Part shown: one piece after another, positions 24,726 through 35,309 of the stretch | How positions within the stretch are numbered: the first letter of the stretch is position 1 | Layout of the letters: each line of letters begins with the position of its first letter | Assembly: GCF_964019625.1 (NCBI RefSeq) | Contig: NZ_OZ026458.1 | Location: 1-64,000, forward strand | From: Spiroplasma endosymbiont of Diplazon laetatorius | GTDB lineage: Bacteria; Bacillota_I; Bacilli_A; Mycoplasmatales; Mycoplasmataceae | Direction: 5' to 3' | DNA: 64,000 nucleotides | Made by a program: the position numbers and the translations under genes | Notes under the pieces: generated by a model | Databases searched by the model: none | What the model was told of the DNA's origin: nothing | Seen by the model: only the letters and a program-made list of their open reading frames with translations

Positions 24726-25172
24726 ATGAAAGTAATTCTATTAACTGATGTTAAAAATTATGGGAAAAAAGATGAGATAGTTAATGTTTCTGATGGATAT
24801 GCAGCAAACTATTTAATCCCAAAAGGTCTTGCTATTCTTGCTACAAAAGACGATGTTAGTCACTTAAATGTAAGAAAAAGAAAAGAAGAAGAATTAAGCA
24901 AAGAAAAACAAGCTGAAGTTAATTCTTTAAAAGATAAGATCGAAGAAATTCAATTAAACTTCAAGATTAAAACAAAAGACGGAAGACCATTTGGATCTGT
25001 TTCACTTTCACAAGTTACAGATAGATTAAAAAAAGAATTTTCAATTGACATAGATAAAAGAAAATTTGAAAAACATGAAAACATTAATAAGTTAGGTCTA
25101 TTTTATTTGAAAGTAAAATTAGAATTTAAAATAGTAGCGACATTAAAAGTGTTTGTAGAGGGTACAGAATAA
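24726..25172 (+). CDS. rplI: 50S ribosomal protein L9
   Basis: A 148-aa protein with the typical N-domain [21 protein letters not shown], a long connecting helix rich in Lys/Glu, and the C-terminal domain ([12 protein letters not shown]). Its stop overlaps dnaB as TAATG. The rplI-dnaB(dnaC) pairing is as in Bacillus. Confidence 0.97.
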   Translation: MKVILLTDVKNYGKKDEIVNVSDGYAANYLIPKGLAILATKDDVSHLNVRKRKEEELSKEKQAEVNSLKDKIEEIQLNFKIKTKDGRPFGSVSLSQVTDRLKKEFSIDIDKRKFEKHENINKLGLFYLKVKLEFKIVATLKVFVEGTE

Positions 25173-26518
25173 TGAACGAAAATTTAGATTTAAATACTGT
25201 TTTAATAGATTCAGAAAAAGCTGTATTGGCTATTGCAATGCATTCACCTAAAGCTAGTTTTGATATATTAACTCAACTAAACTCAGAAGATTTTAGTTTA
25301 GAAAAACACCAAACTATTTTTGAAGCAATAAATACTGTTTCACAAAATAGTCAAAACGTTACAATAACAAAATTAGCTGAATATTTAGAAGACAAAAAAA
25401 TGTTAGAAAAAGTAGGAGGAGTTTCTTACTTGTCTGATGTTTCGGGTTACTTTTATACTGATGAAGGTTTTGAAGATTACGTTGAAATAGTTTTCAAAAA
25501 CTCAATAGGTAGACAATTAGATAGAGCTTTAATTCATATTAAGCAATTAAGAGATAGCAAATCTCCAATAGATGAAGTTTTTGTTATTGCTCAACAAAAG
25601 ATTTTAAATATTAAAACAGATATTAAAAAAGATGATGCAACTGCAGTTAAAGAAACTGTTGTTGATGTAATTAAAAAAATTGAAGCATTAGAAAAAAATG
25701 GTGGACTTGTTAATGGGGTTCCCTCAGGATTTTCTGACCTAGATCAAATAACAAACGGATGACAAAAAGGAGACTTTGTAATTCTTGCTGCTCGTCCTTC
25801 TATGGGTAAAACTGCTTTTGCCTTAAACTTAGCAGTAAACGCAGCAGAAAGACAAAAAGGGGTTGCCTTCTTCTCTTTAGAGATGCCAAAAGAACAACTT
25901 GTTCAACGTATTTTAAGTTCTGTTTCTGGAATTGATTCTGGAGCGTTAAGAAATGCACAAGGTCTAACAACTGAAAAATGAACTAGAATTACAGCTGGTG
26001 GAGAGCAAATTAAAAACATGAATATTGTTATTGATGATACTCCAGGTATCACAGTACTGCAATTACAGTCTAAATTAAGAAAAATGAAGAGAGACTTTGG
26101 AGTAGAAATTTGTTTCATTGACTACTTACAATTGATTTCTTCAATGTCAAACAAATTTGATAGTAGACAAAATGAAGTTGCAGCTATTTCAAGACACTTG
26201 AAAAAAATAGCTCGTGAACTTAATATGCCAATAGTTTGTCTTTCTCAATTATCACGTAGTGTTGAAAAAAGAGAAGAAAAAACTCCTTTAATGTCTGACT
26301 TAAGGGATTCAGGAGCTATCGAACAAGATGCTGATATTATTATGTTCTTATATAGAGATGCTTACTATAAAGCTAAAGAATATAATGTTGGTACAGATGA
26401 TCCAACAGATGAAACAGATATCATTATTTCAAAACACCGTAATGGGGCAACTGGTGTGGTTAAAGTTAACTTCCTTAGAAGTTATGGTAAATTTATTGAT
26501 CAGTCAAAAAATTCATAA
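25172..26518 (+). CDS. dnaB: Replicative DNA helicase
   Basis: Hexameric 5'-3' helicase that unwinds the replication fork (called DnaC in Bacillus). It is 448 aa. The N-terminal domain precedes a RecA-like core with Walker [11 protein letters not shown], motif CFIDYLQL, and the C-terminal [25 protein letters not shown]-Trp codons occur at 25760 and 25979. Coupled to rplI by TAATG. Confidence 0.96.
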
Positions 26519-26580
26519 TGAGTTTTATCTTATTTTAATGTAGAATAATCAATAGAGATTTGTAAAGAAGAGGTTATATT

Positions 26581-27960
26581 ATGAAAAAATTACTTTCTAT
26601 TCTAGGTGCAGCAGCAATAGTGACACCAAGTATAGCAACTGTTGTTTCTTGTGGTATTGACACAACAACAGTTGAAACATTAGTAAATGGGGATAGAAAA
26701 TTTAAAATAGACGACAAAGAAGTTGGTTTAGAGAAAGTTTTTGCAACTAATTCTACACTTTCTGTTTTGGGTTACCAAATTTTGGAAGCTATTTCATTTA
26801 CAGAAAATAAATATCAAAACCCAGATTTGAAAGAAATTCAAAAAGCTGTTTTGGGTAAAGCGGGTCAAGCCCTTTCTCTAGATAGATTATCTAATTTAGA
26901 AGAAGCTGAAAAACCAGTTGAAGGTGTTTCGATTAAAGGTGATAAAGCAGAAGAATTTTGAAAAGATTATAATTCAACAAAAAACTCAAGATTTACAAAA
27001 ATGGATTTTGACTTTGGTTTTGATGATACAACCAAAGCAATTAAAGGTGATGAAAAATGAAAACCTTCTAAAGCATCTATTTTTACAGCGGACAAAGCAA
27101 AAACTTTAGAAGCAAAAATAACTTATAAAGATAATAAGGTTGAAAAAACAGATTATAAAGAAGGAACAAATGGAGGGACAAAAACTCTTCAAGATTTTAT
27201 AAACGAAAACTTTAATTTTAAAAATTCTGATTTGCAAAAAGATTATGGAAATAAAGGTATTTATACATTAGATTCAGATACTGCTAAAAAACTTTACAGT
27301 GAAATAAACTCTAAGGGAGAAGAAAGCGATAAAGAAATGATAAAAGACATTTCTGAAACTGAGTTTGTAAACATACATACAGCTTTAAATAGAACTAATG
27401 AATATTTAAAACATGGAATAGTTATGCCTGGAAAATTTGACAGTAACTTTACATCAACAGCGCCTTCAACAATAGTTAGAAAAGGTAAAGATGACGAGAA
27501 CAAAGAAGAATGACACAAGCAACATAAAATCACTGATAATAAATTCTTTGCAACAGAAGATGATAAATATCTACAATCTCAAATTTCAGGTGGTTCTGGA
27601 AACGATAATAGAACATTTGTTTATGGAGAAAGTGATTCTGCATTAGAAATTAACTTCACATTTACAATTCCAGGAAATGAGAAAAAAAACATAAAAGACA
27701 AGAATTATAATATTAAAGTCAATTTAAACAACATGATAGTTGGTTACCAATTAACTGGAGCTATAATAGGTGTTAAAAAAGATGAAAACAAAAAAATAAC
27801 TAGTCAAACAGCTGTTTACTGATATCAACCAACATTTTATCAATTTACAGATCATGAAATGTTTAGAATTAGTACTAGTAAAGACAAAAACGGAACTAGA
27901 GATGTTTTCAAATCAATGGGTGGGGCAACAATTAATATTTCAGAATCAACACAACAATAA
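26581..27960 (+). CDS. Predicted surface lipoprotein
   Basis: A 459-aa protein with a lipoprotein signal: MKKLL, a hydrophobic stretch rich in Ala/Ile/Val, then VVSC with Cys24 as the lipidation site. This signal is typical of Spiroplasma/Mesoplasma lipoproteins. The mature part is hydrophilic, Lys/Asp/Asn-rich, with no domain I recognise. It would be anchored on the outer face of the membrane. TGA-Trp codons are scattered through it. AGAGG precedes the ATG. No neighbour explains its role. Confidence 0.85.
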
Positions 27961-28007
27961 CAATATATGAGATAATTACATAGGAAAAAAGAAATGGGGC
28001 ACTTCTT

Positions 28008-29084
28008 ATGAACTACTACATCAAATTCGATAATAATTTTTATAATGTAGTCGATGGAAATACAAATCAAGTGATTGCATCTTTTGTTAGTGATATTGAA
28101 GCTAACAAATTTGTACAATCACTTTTTGGCTTTGCAAATAATCAATTTAATAGAATGCAACCTCAAGTTATAAATCCTTATTCTATAAATCCATATTCTA
28201 TAAACCCTCAATATGGAATGTATCCAAATCAATTACCAATTCAAAACCAATTACCAATTCAAAATCCTCAATTTGTTATGGGCCAACCTGTGGTTCAAAA
28301 CCCAATGCAACCCAATCCGTACATAAATCAACCCCAAAACCCAATGCAACCAAACCCATTTTTACAACAACCACAAATGCAACAAAGTCCTTTAAATCAG
28401 AACCAACCATTGCAAGAACAAAAAGAAATAGAAGAACCAATCGAAAACAAAGTTCAAAATGATGTTGATGTTAAAGATGATTTGGATCTTGTGCAAGAAA
28501 CCGCAGAAGAAGATATTTTTGAAGAACCCGAATTCGAAGAAAGTGTTCAAATAGATTTTAACGACAACACACTTTCAATTGACTCAAGTTTATTTGAAGA
28601 AGATAAAATGGGAGCAATAATACAACAACCAAATAACTTCATCAACAATACAGATGATGATAGTTTGGGAGAAGTTTCTGCTTATACAAACATGGAACAC
28701 GTAGTACAAACAGAAAAACCTAAAGAAGATGAAAAAGAATTTTTAGAAGAGCAACCTCTTGGTTGAGATGATATTCCAGATTTAGAAGATGATATAAGCT
28801 TTGAAGAACCTGTTCTTCAAATTCAAAGAGAAGAAAAAGCTATCACAGAAATATATGAAGAAAATCTAATTCCCGAAAGTAAAGTTACATCTAAAAAAGA
28901 CGATGATGTTATTGATCTAGGTCCTGTTAATGAAGAAGATGATATATTCTCTACTCCAAGAAAAGACGCTGAACAAGATGATTTTGAAGTTTTTTCTTTA
29001 TCAAAAAAAGAAAAAGCTGAATTAAAAAAAGCAAAAAAAAGAGAAGAGCTTTCTAGAAAAAGATATCAAAAACTATTAAGATAA
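28008..29084 (+). CDS. Proline/glutamine/asparagine-rich acidic protein, unknown function
   Basis: A 358-aa protein I do not recognise. Residues 1-45 are a small compact segment (MNYYIKFDNNFYNVV...). Residues ~48-140 are Pro/Gln/Asn-rich with tandem short repeats (INPYS twice, NQLPIQ twice, NPMQPNP twice). Residues ~140-320 are strongly acidic. The last ~35 are basic and helical (KKEKAELKKAKKREELSRK). No signal peptide or membrane segment, so it is probably cytoplasmic. The composition recalls Pro-rich scaffold and adhesion-complex proteins of mycoplasmas, but that is only a resemblance. TAATG-coupled to ung. The ribosome binding site is weak. Confidence 0.8.
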
Positions 29085-29752
29085 TGAATATTTTAAAAGA
29101 TTTATCAAAAGAATGATTAGAATTATTTGATCAAGAAAATATTTACGAAGATATTGAAAGCATTTTCTCTAAAATAAATAACTTAAAAAATGTATATCCT
29201 CCTAAAGAGGATATTTTTAGAGTTTTCAAACTAATAAAACCTAGCGAGATAAAAGTTGTGATAATAGGTCAAGATCCTTATCATGGAGAAAAGCAAGCAA
29301 ACGGAATTGCTTTTAGTGTATCTAATCAAGTAAAAACACCACCGAGTCTAAAAAACATTTTTAAAGAACTTAAAAATGATTTGGGAATAGATCACACAAA
29401 AAACAATGACTTATCTGGTTGAGTTGATCAAGGAGTTTTTCTAATAAATTCTTGTTTAACTGTTGAAAAGGCGAACCCAAATTCCCACAAAGATTTAGGT
29501 TGAGATAAAGTTATTATTAAAATTTTAAATTGTTTAAATAAAATTAATAAGGATATTATTTATTGTTTGTGGGGAAATTATGCAAAAAAAATATATAATA
29601 GTCTTGTATATAAAAATGAGCAAAGAATAATATTCTCAGCTCATCCATCACCATTTAGTTTTAAAAATGGTTTCGAAGACAGTAAGTTTTTTTCAAAAAT
29701 AAACTTAATGTTAAAAAGTACTAATAAAAAAGAGATTGATTGAAATTATTAA
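29084..29752 (+). CDS. ung: Uracil-DNA glycosylase
   Basis: Removes uracil from DNA (base excision repair). It is 222 aa. The catalytic motif GQDPYHG (near base 29268) and the second motif HPSPFSF (near 29640) are both intact. Four TGA-Trp codons break a standard-code reading. It overlaps the preceding gene by TAATG. The start MNILKDLSKEWLELF is typical in size. Confidence 0.95.
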
Positions 29753-29763
29753 GGAGCAATAAC

Positions 29764-30660
29764 ATGGAAAGTATTAGTAAATGATTACTTCAAGGAAATA
29801 ATATGGCCTATGCCATGTCTGGTTTTATAGGTTTCTTCATTGTCTTATACTTTTTATACAATGCTATGTCTTTTTGAATATTAAAAGAAAAATATCACGG
29901 GATTAGATTCACTACTAAAAATATAGCTTACATAACAATGTTTACAGCTATAAATGTAAGTATTACTGTTGTTATATCTCTTACTGTTCCAATTACAGTA
30001 TTTCCACCAATCAGAATTGCCTTTGAAGGTATAATGGTTAAAATAACAGGATTCATATTTGGTCCAATAATTGGGGTTTTAGTAGCTTTAATTACAGAAG
30101 TATTAGTTATGATTTTTGTTCCTTCCTTCATTCACCCAGCTTTCATAGTTGTAATAATATGTTACGGATTTATAGCTGGTATAGGATCAAGTTTCTTAAG
30201 ATTAGGAAAAGGATACAACTGAGTTCCTATGCTTTTAATTAACTTATTTTTAATTGGTTTTGCTGCTTTTATGGTTTTTGTTATTAATGACTATAGCGGA
30301 GATCCTATTAGTGTTTTTGGATTTGAACTTACTAACCAACAATACAAATGAATATTTTTAGCATCAATAATAGCTTGTTTGGTAATTTTTTGAATTATTT
30401 ATATTTTATTGCTTGCTAAGGGACACTCAAAAGTACTTCACGTACTTCTCCCAATAATACTATTTGCCACCGCTTCAGAATATCTTGTAACAGCAGTGAT
30501 TTCTGCTTGGGGTGATGCAGGATTCCTTGGTATAGATGGTGGATACACCACAATGTTCATAGGTAGACTTGTTCAAGCGCCTTTAAAAATAATATTCAAT
30601 TCAGCTGTTCTTTATTTAACTTATAAAGCTGTTTCACCTTTAATTAAAAGGGATAGATAA
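29764..30660 (+). CDS. ECF transporter substrate-binding (S) component, FolT-like
   Basis: Integral membrane protein, 298 aa, with about six to seven hydrophobic segments. The central RIAFEGIMVKITGFIFGPIIG and the following long hydrophobic helix pair fit the S-component pattern, where a family member binds a vitamin and works with the EcfT/EcfA1/EcfA2 module. The end (GRLVQAPLKIIFNSAVLYL) resembles folate-type S components. The ECF energising genes are not in the window. The substrate is only a guess (folate first, other vitamins possible). AAGGAG lies 6 bases before ATG 29764. Confidence 0.7.
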
Positions 30661-30674
30661 TAGAGGGTATTTGT

Positions 30675-32006
30675 ATGAAATTATATGATTCACTTACAAC
30701 AAAACTTATAGACATAGATGTTCCTAAGGTTTGTATATATACTTGTGGTCCTACAGTTTATGACTATATTCATATAGGTAATGCAAGACCTTTAATATTA
30801 ACTGATGTAATTGTTAGATATCTTGAACATAGAGATATAAAATACAAATATCTTTTAAATATAACTGATATCGATGACAAAATTATTAATAAATCACTTG
30901 AAGAAAATATAAATGAAGAAGATTATGCTGTTAAATATACAAATGCATTTCTTAATGATTTAGATGATTTAAATATAAAAAGACCCAGTTCAATTCTTCC
31001 TATTTCTTTAAAAATAAATGAAATACTTTCATTTATTGATGATTTAATAAAAAAAGGTTTTGCATATGAAAATGCAGGAAATGTTTATTTTGATATTAGT
31101 CAATGAGAAACAAAATATGGAATGCTATCAAAACAAAATATTGAACACTTAAATATTGGTGAAAGAATTGAAGAAGACACTAACAAAAAAAATCCACAAG
31201 ACTTTGTTCTTTGAAAAAAAACGGAGATTGGAAAAAGATGACTTTCAAAATGAAGTTTGGGAAGACCTGGATGACATACCGAATGTGCATTGTTAATAGA
31301 TGACTTTTTTAAGGGACCTATAGATATTCACGTTGGAGGAATTGATTTAAAATTCCCTCATCATGAAAATGAAAGAATACAATATATGGCAAAAAACTCT
31401 AGAGAAATATCTAGTGTTTGATTACACAATGGACACTTATCCATTGATAATGTAAAAATGTCTAAATCACTAAAAAATACAATTCTTGTAAAAGATTATG
31501 TAAAAGATAATGGAAGTAATTCTTTAAGATATATATTCTTAAACTCAAATTACAAACAACCACTAAACATAACACAAGAACTAATTGAACAATCAATTGA
31601 ATGAGTTTCTAAAATAGAAACTATGTTAAGAACAATAAACTGATCTACTGCTATTGGAGAATCAATGCTAACTAATCAAACTCCAATTGATGATGATTTT
31701 AATTCATACAAATATATTACAAAGTTTAGAGCCATTATTAAAAATGACTTGAACACGCCAATGGCGATTTCACTAGTTGATGAAATGTGTAAGAATATAA
31801 ACAAACAAATTAAAAATAAATTGATAGATCTTACATATTCTAAATTAAAATCTATTTTGGATATCTTAGGTTTCAAATTTGAAATTAAAAAATTAACAAT
31901 AGAAGATATTACAAAAATTAAAGAATGAAAAGCGCTTATTAGTCAAAAAGAATTTGACAAAGCAGATGAGTTAAGAGAAGAACTTAAGCAGGAGAATATT
32001 ATCTAA
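30675..32006 (+). CDS. cysS: Cysteinyl-tRNA synthetase
   Basis: Class I synthetase, 443 aa. The HIGH-type motif is HIGNARP (in [18 protein letters not shown]) and the KMSKS motif is KMSKSLKN. The zinc site includes Cys in the same N-terminal segment and GHPE-like residues later (GRPGWHTECA). Many TGA-Trp codons. TAATG-coupled to rlmB. In Bacillus cysS is followed by mrnC, which is absent here. Confidence 0.96.
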
Positions 32007-32725
32007 TGAAAAATTATATTTACGGTAAAAATGCAGTTGAGAACATTATTAAAAATTTTAGAAATGAAATCAAACAAGTTTTTATTTTAAAAGGGCACTC
32101 ATTTGATCCGCAAATATATAATTTAATCAAAGAAAATAATATCGAATGAAAATCTTTGGAAAAACATGATTTCGTTTCTCTTATTAAAGAGGGTGTAAAT
32201 CACCAAGGTTTTATAGCTCAAGTTAGAGATTTTACTTATGTTGAAATGAAGGATTTTTACGATGCTTCAAAAGAAAAACAAACTGTTTTAATTTTAGATA
32301 AAATACAAGACCCACAAAATTTTGGGTCAATCATAAGAACGGCAAGTTTATTTGGTGTTGATGCAATAATTATTCAAGATAACAATCAAGTGCAAGTAAC
32401 TTCAGCTGTTATGAAGGCTTCTGCTGGAACAATTTACAATGTACCAATAATTAAGGTAAGCAATTTAAAAACTGCAATGAGTAATCTTAAAGATAGGGGA
32501 TTTTGAATTTATAGTTCTCACTTAGGTGAAAACAGTAAATTCATAGAGGAAGTTGAATTTGATAAAAAATCAGCAATTATTATAGGGAATGAGGGCAATG
32601 GTATTAGTAGTAAGATTGTCGAAGCCTCAGACTTTATTTTCAAAATTAAAACAAATAGCGTAATTGACTCGCTAAACGTATCAGTCGCAACAGGAATTAT
32701 TCTATATCAAGTCTCTTTTAGATAA
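32006..32725 (+). CDS. rlmB: 23S rRNA (guanosine-2'-O-) methyltransferase, TrmH/SpoU family
   Basis: SpoU-family trefoil-knot methyltransferase, 239 aa. Motif 1 is ILDKIQDPQNFGSIIRTA, motif 2 IIIGNEGNGIS and motif 3 SLNVSVATGI. It starts with the N-terminal substrate-binding domain (NYIYGKNAVENI), as RlmB does. The position between cysS and the sigma factor matches Bacillus yacO (rlmB). The exact methylated base (G2251 in E. coli) is by family. Confidence 0.9.
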
Positions 32726-32737
32726 GGAGCGAATAAT

Positions 32738-33352
32738 ATGGAAAAGATCATACAAAAAATTATAGAACAAGAGTTCGGTTCAAAACTAAATTCTGAACAA
32801 TTAATACACATGAGAAGAAGTGTGGTAAAAATACTTAATACTGAACACAAAAAAATTAGTTTCTTACAATTAGAAAGAAATGACCTAACATTTCAAATAT
32901 ATTTAGCTTTAAAAGAGGTTAGTGAAAAATATGATCCATCAAAAAATGTACCACTAATTTCTTATACAAACTTCATAGTTAAAAGAAGAATCTTAGACTT
33001 TGCTAAATTCTTGAGGCGTGATAAAAGAAAGGCAACTATAATTGCCATAAACGCCTATAGAGGTAGTCTTACCGGTAGCGGACAGCAACAGTTTGACAAA
33101 GATGTCGATAATTGATCTTATGAGCGAGGAGTCGAAGAAGCTAAAAGAAGATTTATTAAAACTTTATATACTGACTTTGTTCAAACAAAGGCGTCAAAAG
33201 TAGAAGCTAAAATAGCAGAAATGATGTACAAAGGTTATTCACAAAAAGAAATAATTGAAATATTAGGTATTAAGAGAAAAGTATTTTTAGAATGTAAAGA
33301 AAAGCTAAAAAATTTCTTTAAGTATTTTAATAACAATATAAGTAAGTTATAA
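32738..33352 (+). CDS. SigH-like sigma-70 family factor
   Basis: A 204-aa protein in the locus where Bacillus carries sigH (cysS-rlmB-...-sigH-rpmG-secE-nusG). Sigma region 2 is recognisable: FQIYLALKEVSEKYDPSKNVPLISYTNF then IVKRRILDFAKFLRRDKRKA (region 2.4-like, about residues 88-108). A C-terminal helix-turn-helix is seen in AKIAEMMYKGYSQKEIIEILG, matching region 4. It is diverged, but the order and both domains support an alternative sigma factor. Target promoters cannot be read from this window. TGA-Trp at 33113. Confidence 0.78.
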
Positions 33353-33380
33353 TAAATACGAAAAGAAATGAGAGTTTGGT

Positions 33381-33539
33381 ATGCCACAGTCAAAGAAAAA
33401 AGTTATTCTGGTTTGCAGCGAATGTTTGTCTAGAAATTATACAATCCAAAAGAGCACTATTTCTCAAAGAGAAAGATTGCAGATAAAAAAACATTGTATC
33501 ACTTGCAATGCTCACGTATTACACAAGGAGACAAGATAA
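33381..33539 (+). CDS. rpmG: 50S ribosomal protein L33
   Basis: A 52-aa ribosomal protein starting ATG 33381. Two Cys pairs, CSEC (residues 12-15) and CITC, form the zinc ribbon of the Zn-binding L33 type. It lies between the sigma gene and secE, as in Bacillus (rpmGB). Confidence 0.93.
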   Translation: MPQSKKKVILVCSECLSRNYTIQKSTISQRERLQIKKHCITCNAHVLHKETR

Positions 33540-33542
33540 TTA

Positions 33543-33953
33543 ATGTCTGATAAAAATAACTCTAAAGAAATCAAAGCTCAAGAAAAACTAAAAAAAATTC
33601 AAGAAAAACAAAAACGTAAACAAGATAAAAAACTTGAAAAGAAAAATAAAAAAGAAGAATTCACAAAATTATATAATGAATTCGAGGGCCATGACGGTAC
33701 CCAAGAGGGTAAAATAAAGGCAGCCAAAACAAAAAAAATCAAAAAAGAAAAAGAAAAAATTGATTATAAATTAGCAATTAAAGAAGCTCCAATAAAGTTC
33801 CTAAAAGAAGTTAACAAAATTCAGTGATCTTCAAGAAAAAACTTGGGAACTAAATTTTTATGGGTTATAATCTTTATTGCAGTGTTTGGTATATTTTTTT
33901 TCTTTGTGGATTGAGCATTCCAAAATCTATTCGAACTTATGAAAATCGTTTAA
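33543..33953 (+). CDS. secE: Preprotein translocase subunit SecE with charged N-terminal extension
   Basis: Essential small subunit of the SecYEG channel. It is 136 aa, about twice the usual Gram-positive length (~60). The first ~80 residues are extremely Lys/Glu-rich (EKQKRKQDKKLEKKNKK). The SecE core begins near residue 88 (APIKFLKEVNKIQWSSRKNL), followed by one transmembrane helix (VIIFIAVFGIFFFFV) and a short end. TGA-Trp at 33825 and 33912. It precedes nusG as usual. Confidence 0.92.
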
Positions 33954-33964
33954 AGGAGAACAAC

Positions 33965-34600
33965 ATGGAAAATATTAACTATCAATTAGAAGATGAATTA
34001 GCTTCTTACAAAGGTCAGTGATTTGTTATAAACTGTAATAGTGGACACGAAGACCGAGTTAGAGCCGATTTATTACAAAAAATTGAAACATCTGGACTTG
34101 AAGATAGAATTTTCGACATTAGAATTTCTAAAGGACCTGTAATGGGAAAAAATAACAAGATCAATGAAAAAAACAAATTCCCAGGTTACTTATTCATAAA
34201 TATGAATATGACTGATGAAACATGATTCATTGTTAGAAATACACCAGGAGTTACTGGTTTCATTGGGTCTTCAGGAAAAGGTGCAAAACCTCTTCCATTA
34301 ACTGTTGAAGAAGTTACAAGAATGTTAGACCAAAACAATAATGCAAATAACGCATCTGGTTCAAACAAATCTTCTTCAAAAGGTAATGCAAACCAACCCA
34401 AAAAAGAAAAGGTTCTTTACACAGCAAACTACAATACCAAAGATGTTGTTCTTGTTAAAGATGGGCCTTTCTCAGGCACAGAAGGACAAGTTATTGAAAT
34501 GGACTTCGAAAAAGGAGTTGCAGTTGTTAACATCGAACTATTCGGTAGAATAACACCAACAGAATTCGAATTCATAAGTTTAGAAAAAGCTTACAATTAA
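33965..34600 (+). CDS. nusG: Transcription termination/antitermination factor NusG
   Basis: Binds RNA polymerase and couples it with ribosomes. It is 211 aa. The NGN domain starts WFVINCNSGHEDRV. An Asn/Ser/Lys-rich linker (about residues 124-150) joins it to the KOW domain (VVLVKDGPFSGTEGQVIEMD). Several TGA-Trp codons. It follows secE after 11 bases; a terminator follows. Confidence 0.96.
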
Positions 34601-34609
34601 TACAAACTT

Positions 34610-34640
34610 AGAACTTTGTTAACTACAAAGTTCTTTTATT
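34610..34640 (+). terminator. nusG terminator
   Basis: AGAACTTTG (34610-34618) pairs with CAAAGTTCT (34626-34634), followed by a T-rich tract. Confidence 0.8.
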
Positions 34641-34672
34641 TTCTAGTATCATTAAATTAAAGGAGAAAAACT

Positions 34673-35185
34673 ATGAATACAATTAAATTTGAAATAATCT
34701 TAGAAGACGGAAGAAAAATGAACGCTGAGTTATATCCAGAATTGGCTCCAACATCTGTTGAAAACTTCGTTAACTTAATTAAAAATAATTACTTTGATGG
34801 ACTAATCTTTCACAGAGTTATAAAAGGATTTATGATCCAAGGTGGAGGGATGTTTCCTGACATGAGTGAAAAAGGAGGACTTAACCCTATCAAAGGTGAG
34901 TTTTCAATAAATGGATGAAATAAAAATGCTACTGCATTACCACACACACCAGGAGTTCTTTCAATGGCAAGAACAAATGTTATGGATAGTGCAACAAGCC
35001 AATTCTTTTTAGTTACTGGCGATGCTAAGTTCTTGGATGGACAATATGCTTCGTTTGGTAAATTAAGTGATCAAGAAAGTTTAAATATAGCTCTTGATAT
35101 AGAAAATGTTGCTACAGGATCAAAAGGTTTCCACGATGATGTGCCTTTAGAACCAATTGTTATAAAAACTATGAATCTTATTTAA
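34673..35185 (+). CDS. ppiB: Cyclophilin-type peptidyl-prolyl cis-trans isomerase
   Basis: A 170-aa cytoplasmic cyclophilin (no signal peptide). The catalytic core FHRVIKGFMIQGG carries the Arg. GVLSMART and SQFFLV match the substrate pocket. It has one TGA-Trp (34916-34918). It stands alone between two terminators, so it is inserted between nusG and rplK, which are adjacent in Bacillus. Confidence 0.93.
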
Positions 35186-35202
35186 TATAAGATTTTTTTT
35201 AT
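35174..35202 (+). terminator. ppiB terminator
   Basis: AATCTTAT (35174-35181) pairs with ATAAGATT (35187-35194), followed by a run of T's. The 5' arm is in the last codons. Confidence 0.8.
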
Positions 35203-35212
35203 TTTCAAAATG

Positions 35213-35221
35213 TGTTATTAT
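35213..35221 (+). promoter_or_regulatory. rplK-rplA extended -10 element
   Basis: TGT followed by TATTAT (35216-35221), an extended -10 without a good -35. Transcription would start near 35228 and give an ~80-base leader. Confidence 0.4.
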
Positions 35222-35241
35222 TATTTATGGCAGATTTTAAT

Positions 35242-35287
35242 TGTGGAAGTAAGATATGCAAATGCATATTATTACGTTAGGACCACA
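35242..35287 (+). promoter_or_regulatory. rplK leader structure, candidate L1 autoregulatory site
   Basis: TGTGG (35242-35246) pairs with CCACA (35283-35287), enclosing a hairpin ATATGC (35254-35259), loop AAAT, GCATAT (35264-35269) with unpaired purine-rich flanks (AAGTAAG). L1 is known to repress its own rplKA operon through an rRNA-like leader. This structure is in the right place, but the family match is by shape only. Confidence 0.4.
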
Positions 35288-35309
35288 GCGAAAACAGGAG
35301 GTGTTGTTC

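Noticed and set aside
28137..28360. Short tandem repeats as a possible CRISPR or satellite
   Set aside because: They are in-frame coding repeats of 15-18 bases within the Pro/Gln-rich gene.
35256..35309. Upstream ATG extending rplK by 18 residues
   Set aside because: The extension is unlike L11 and covers the leader hairpin; the GTG at 35310 has an excellent AGGAGGTG.
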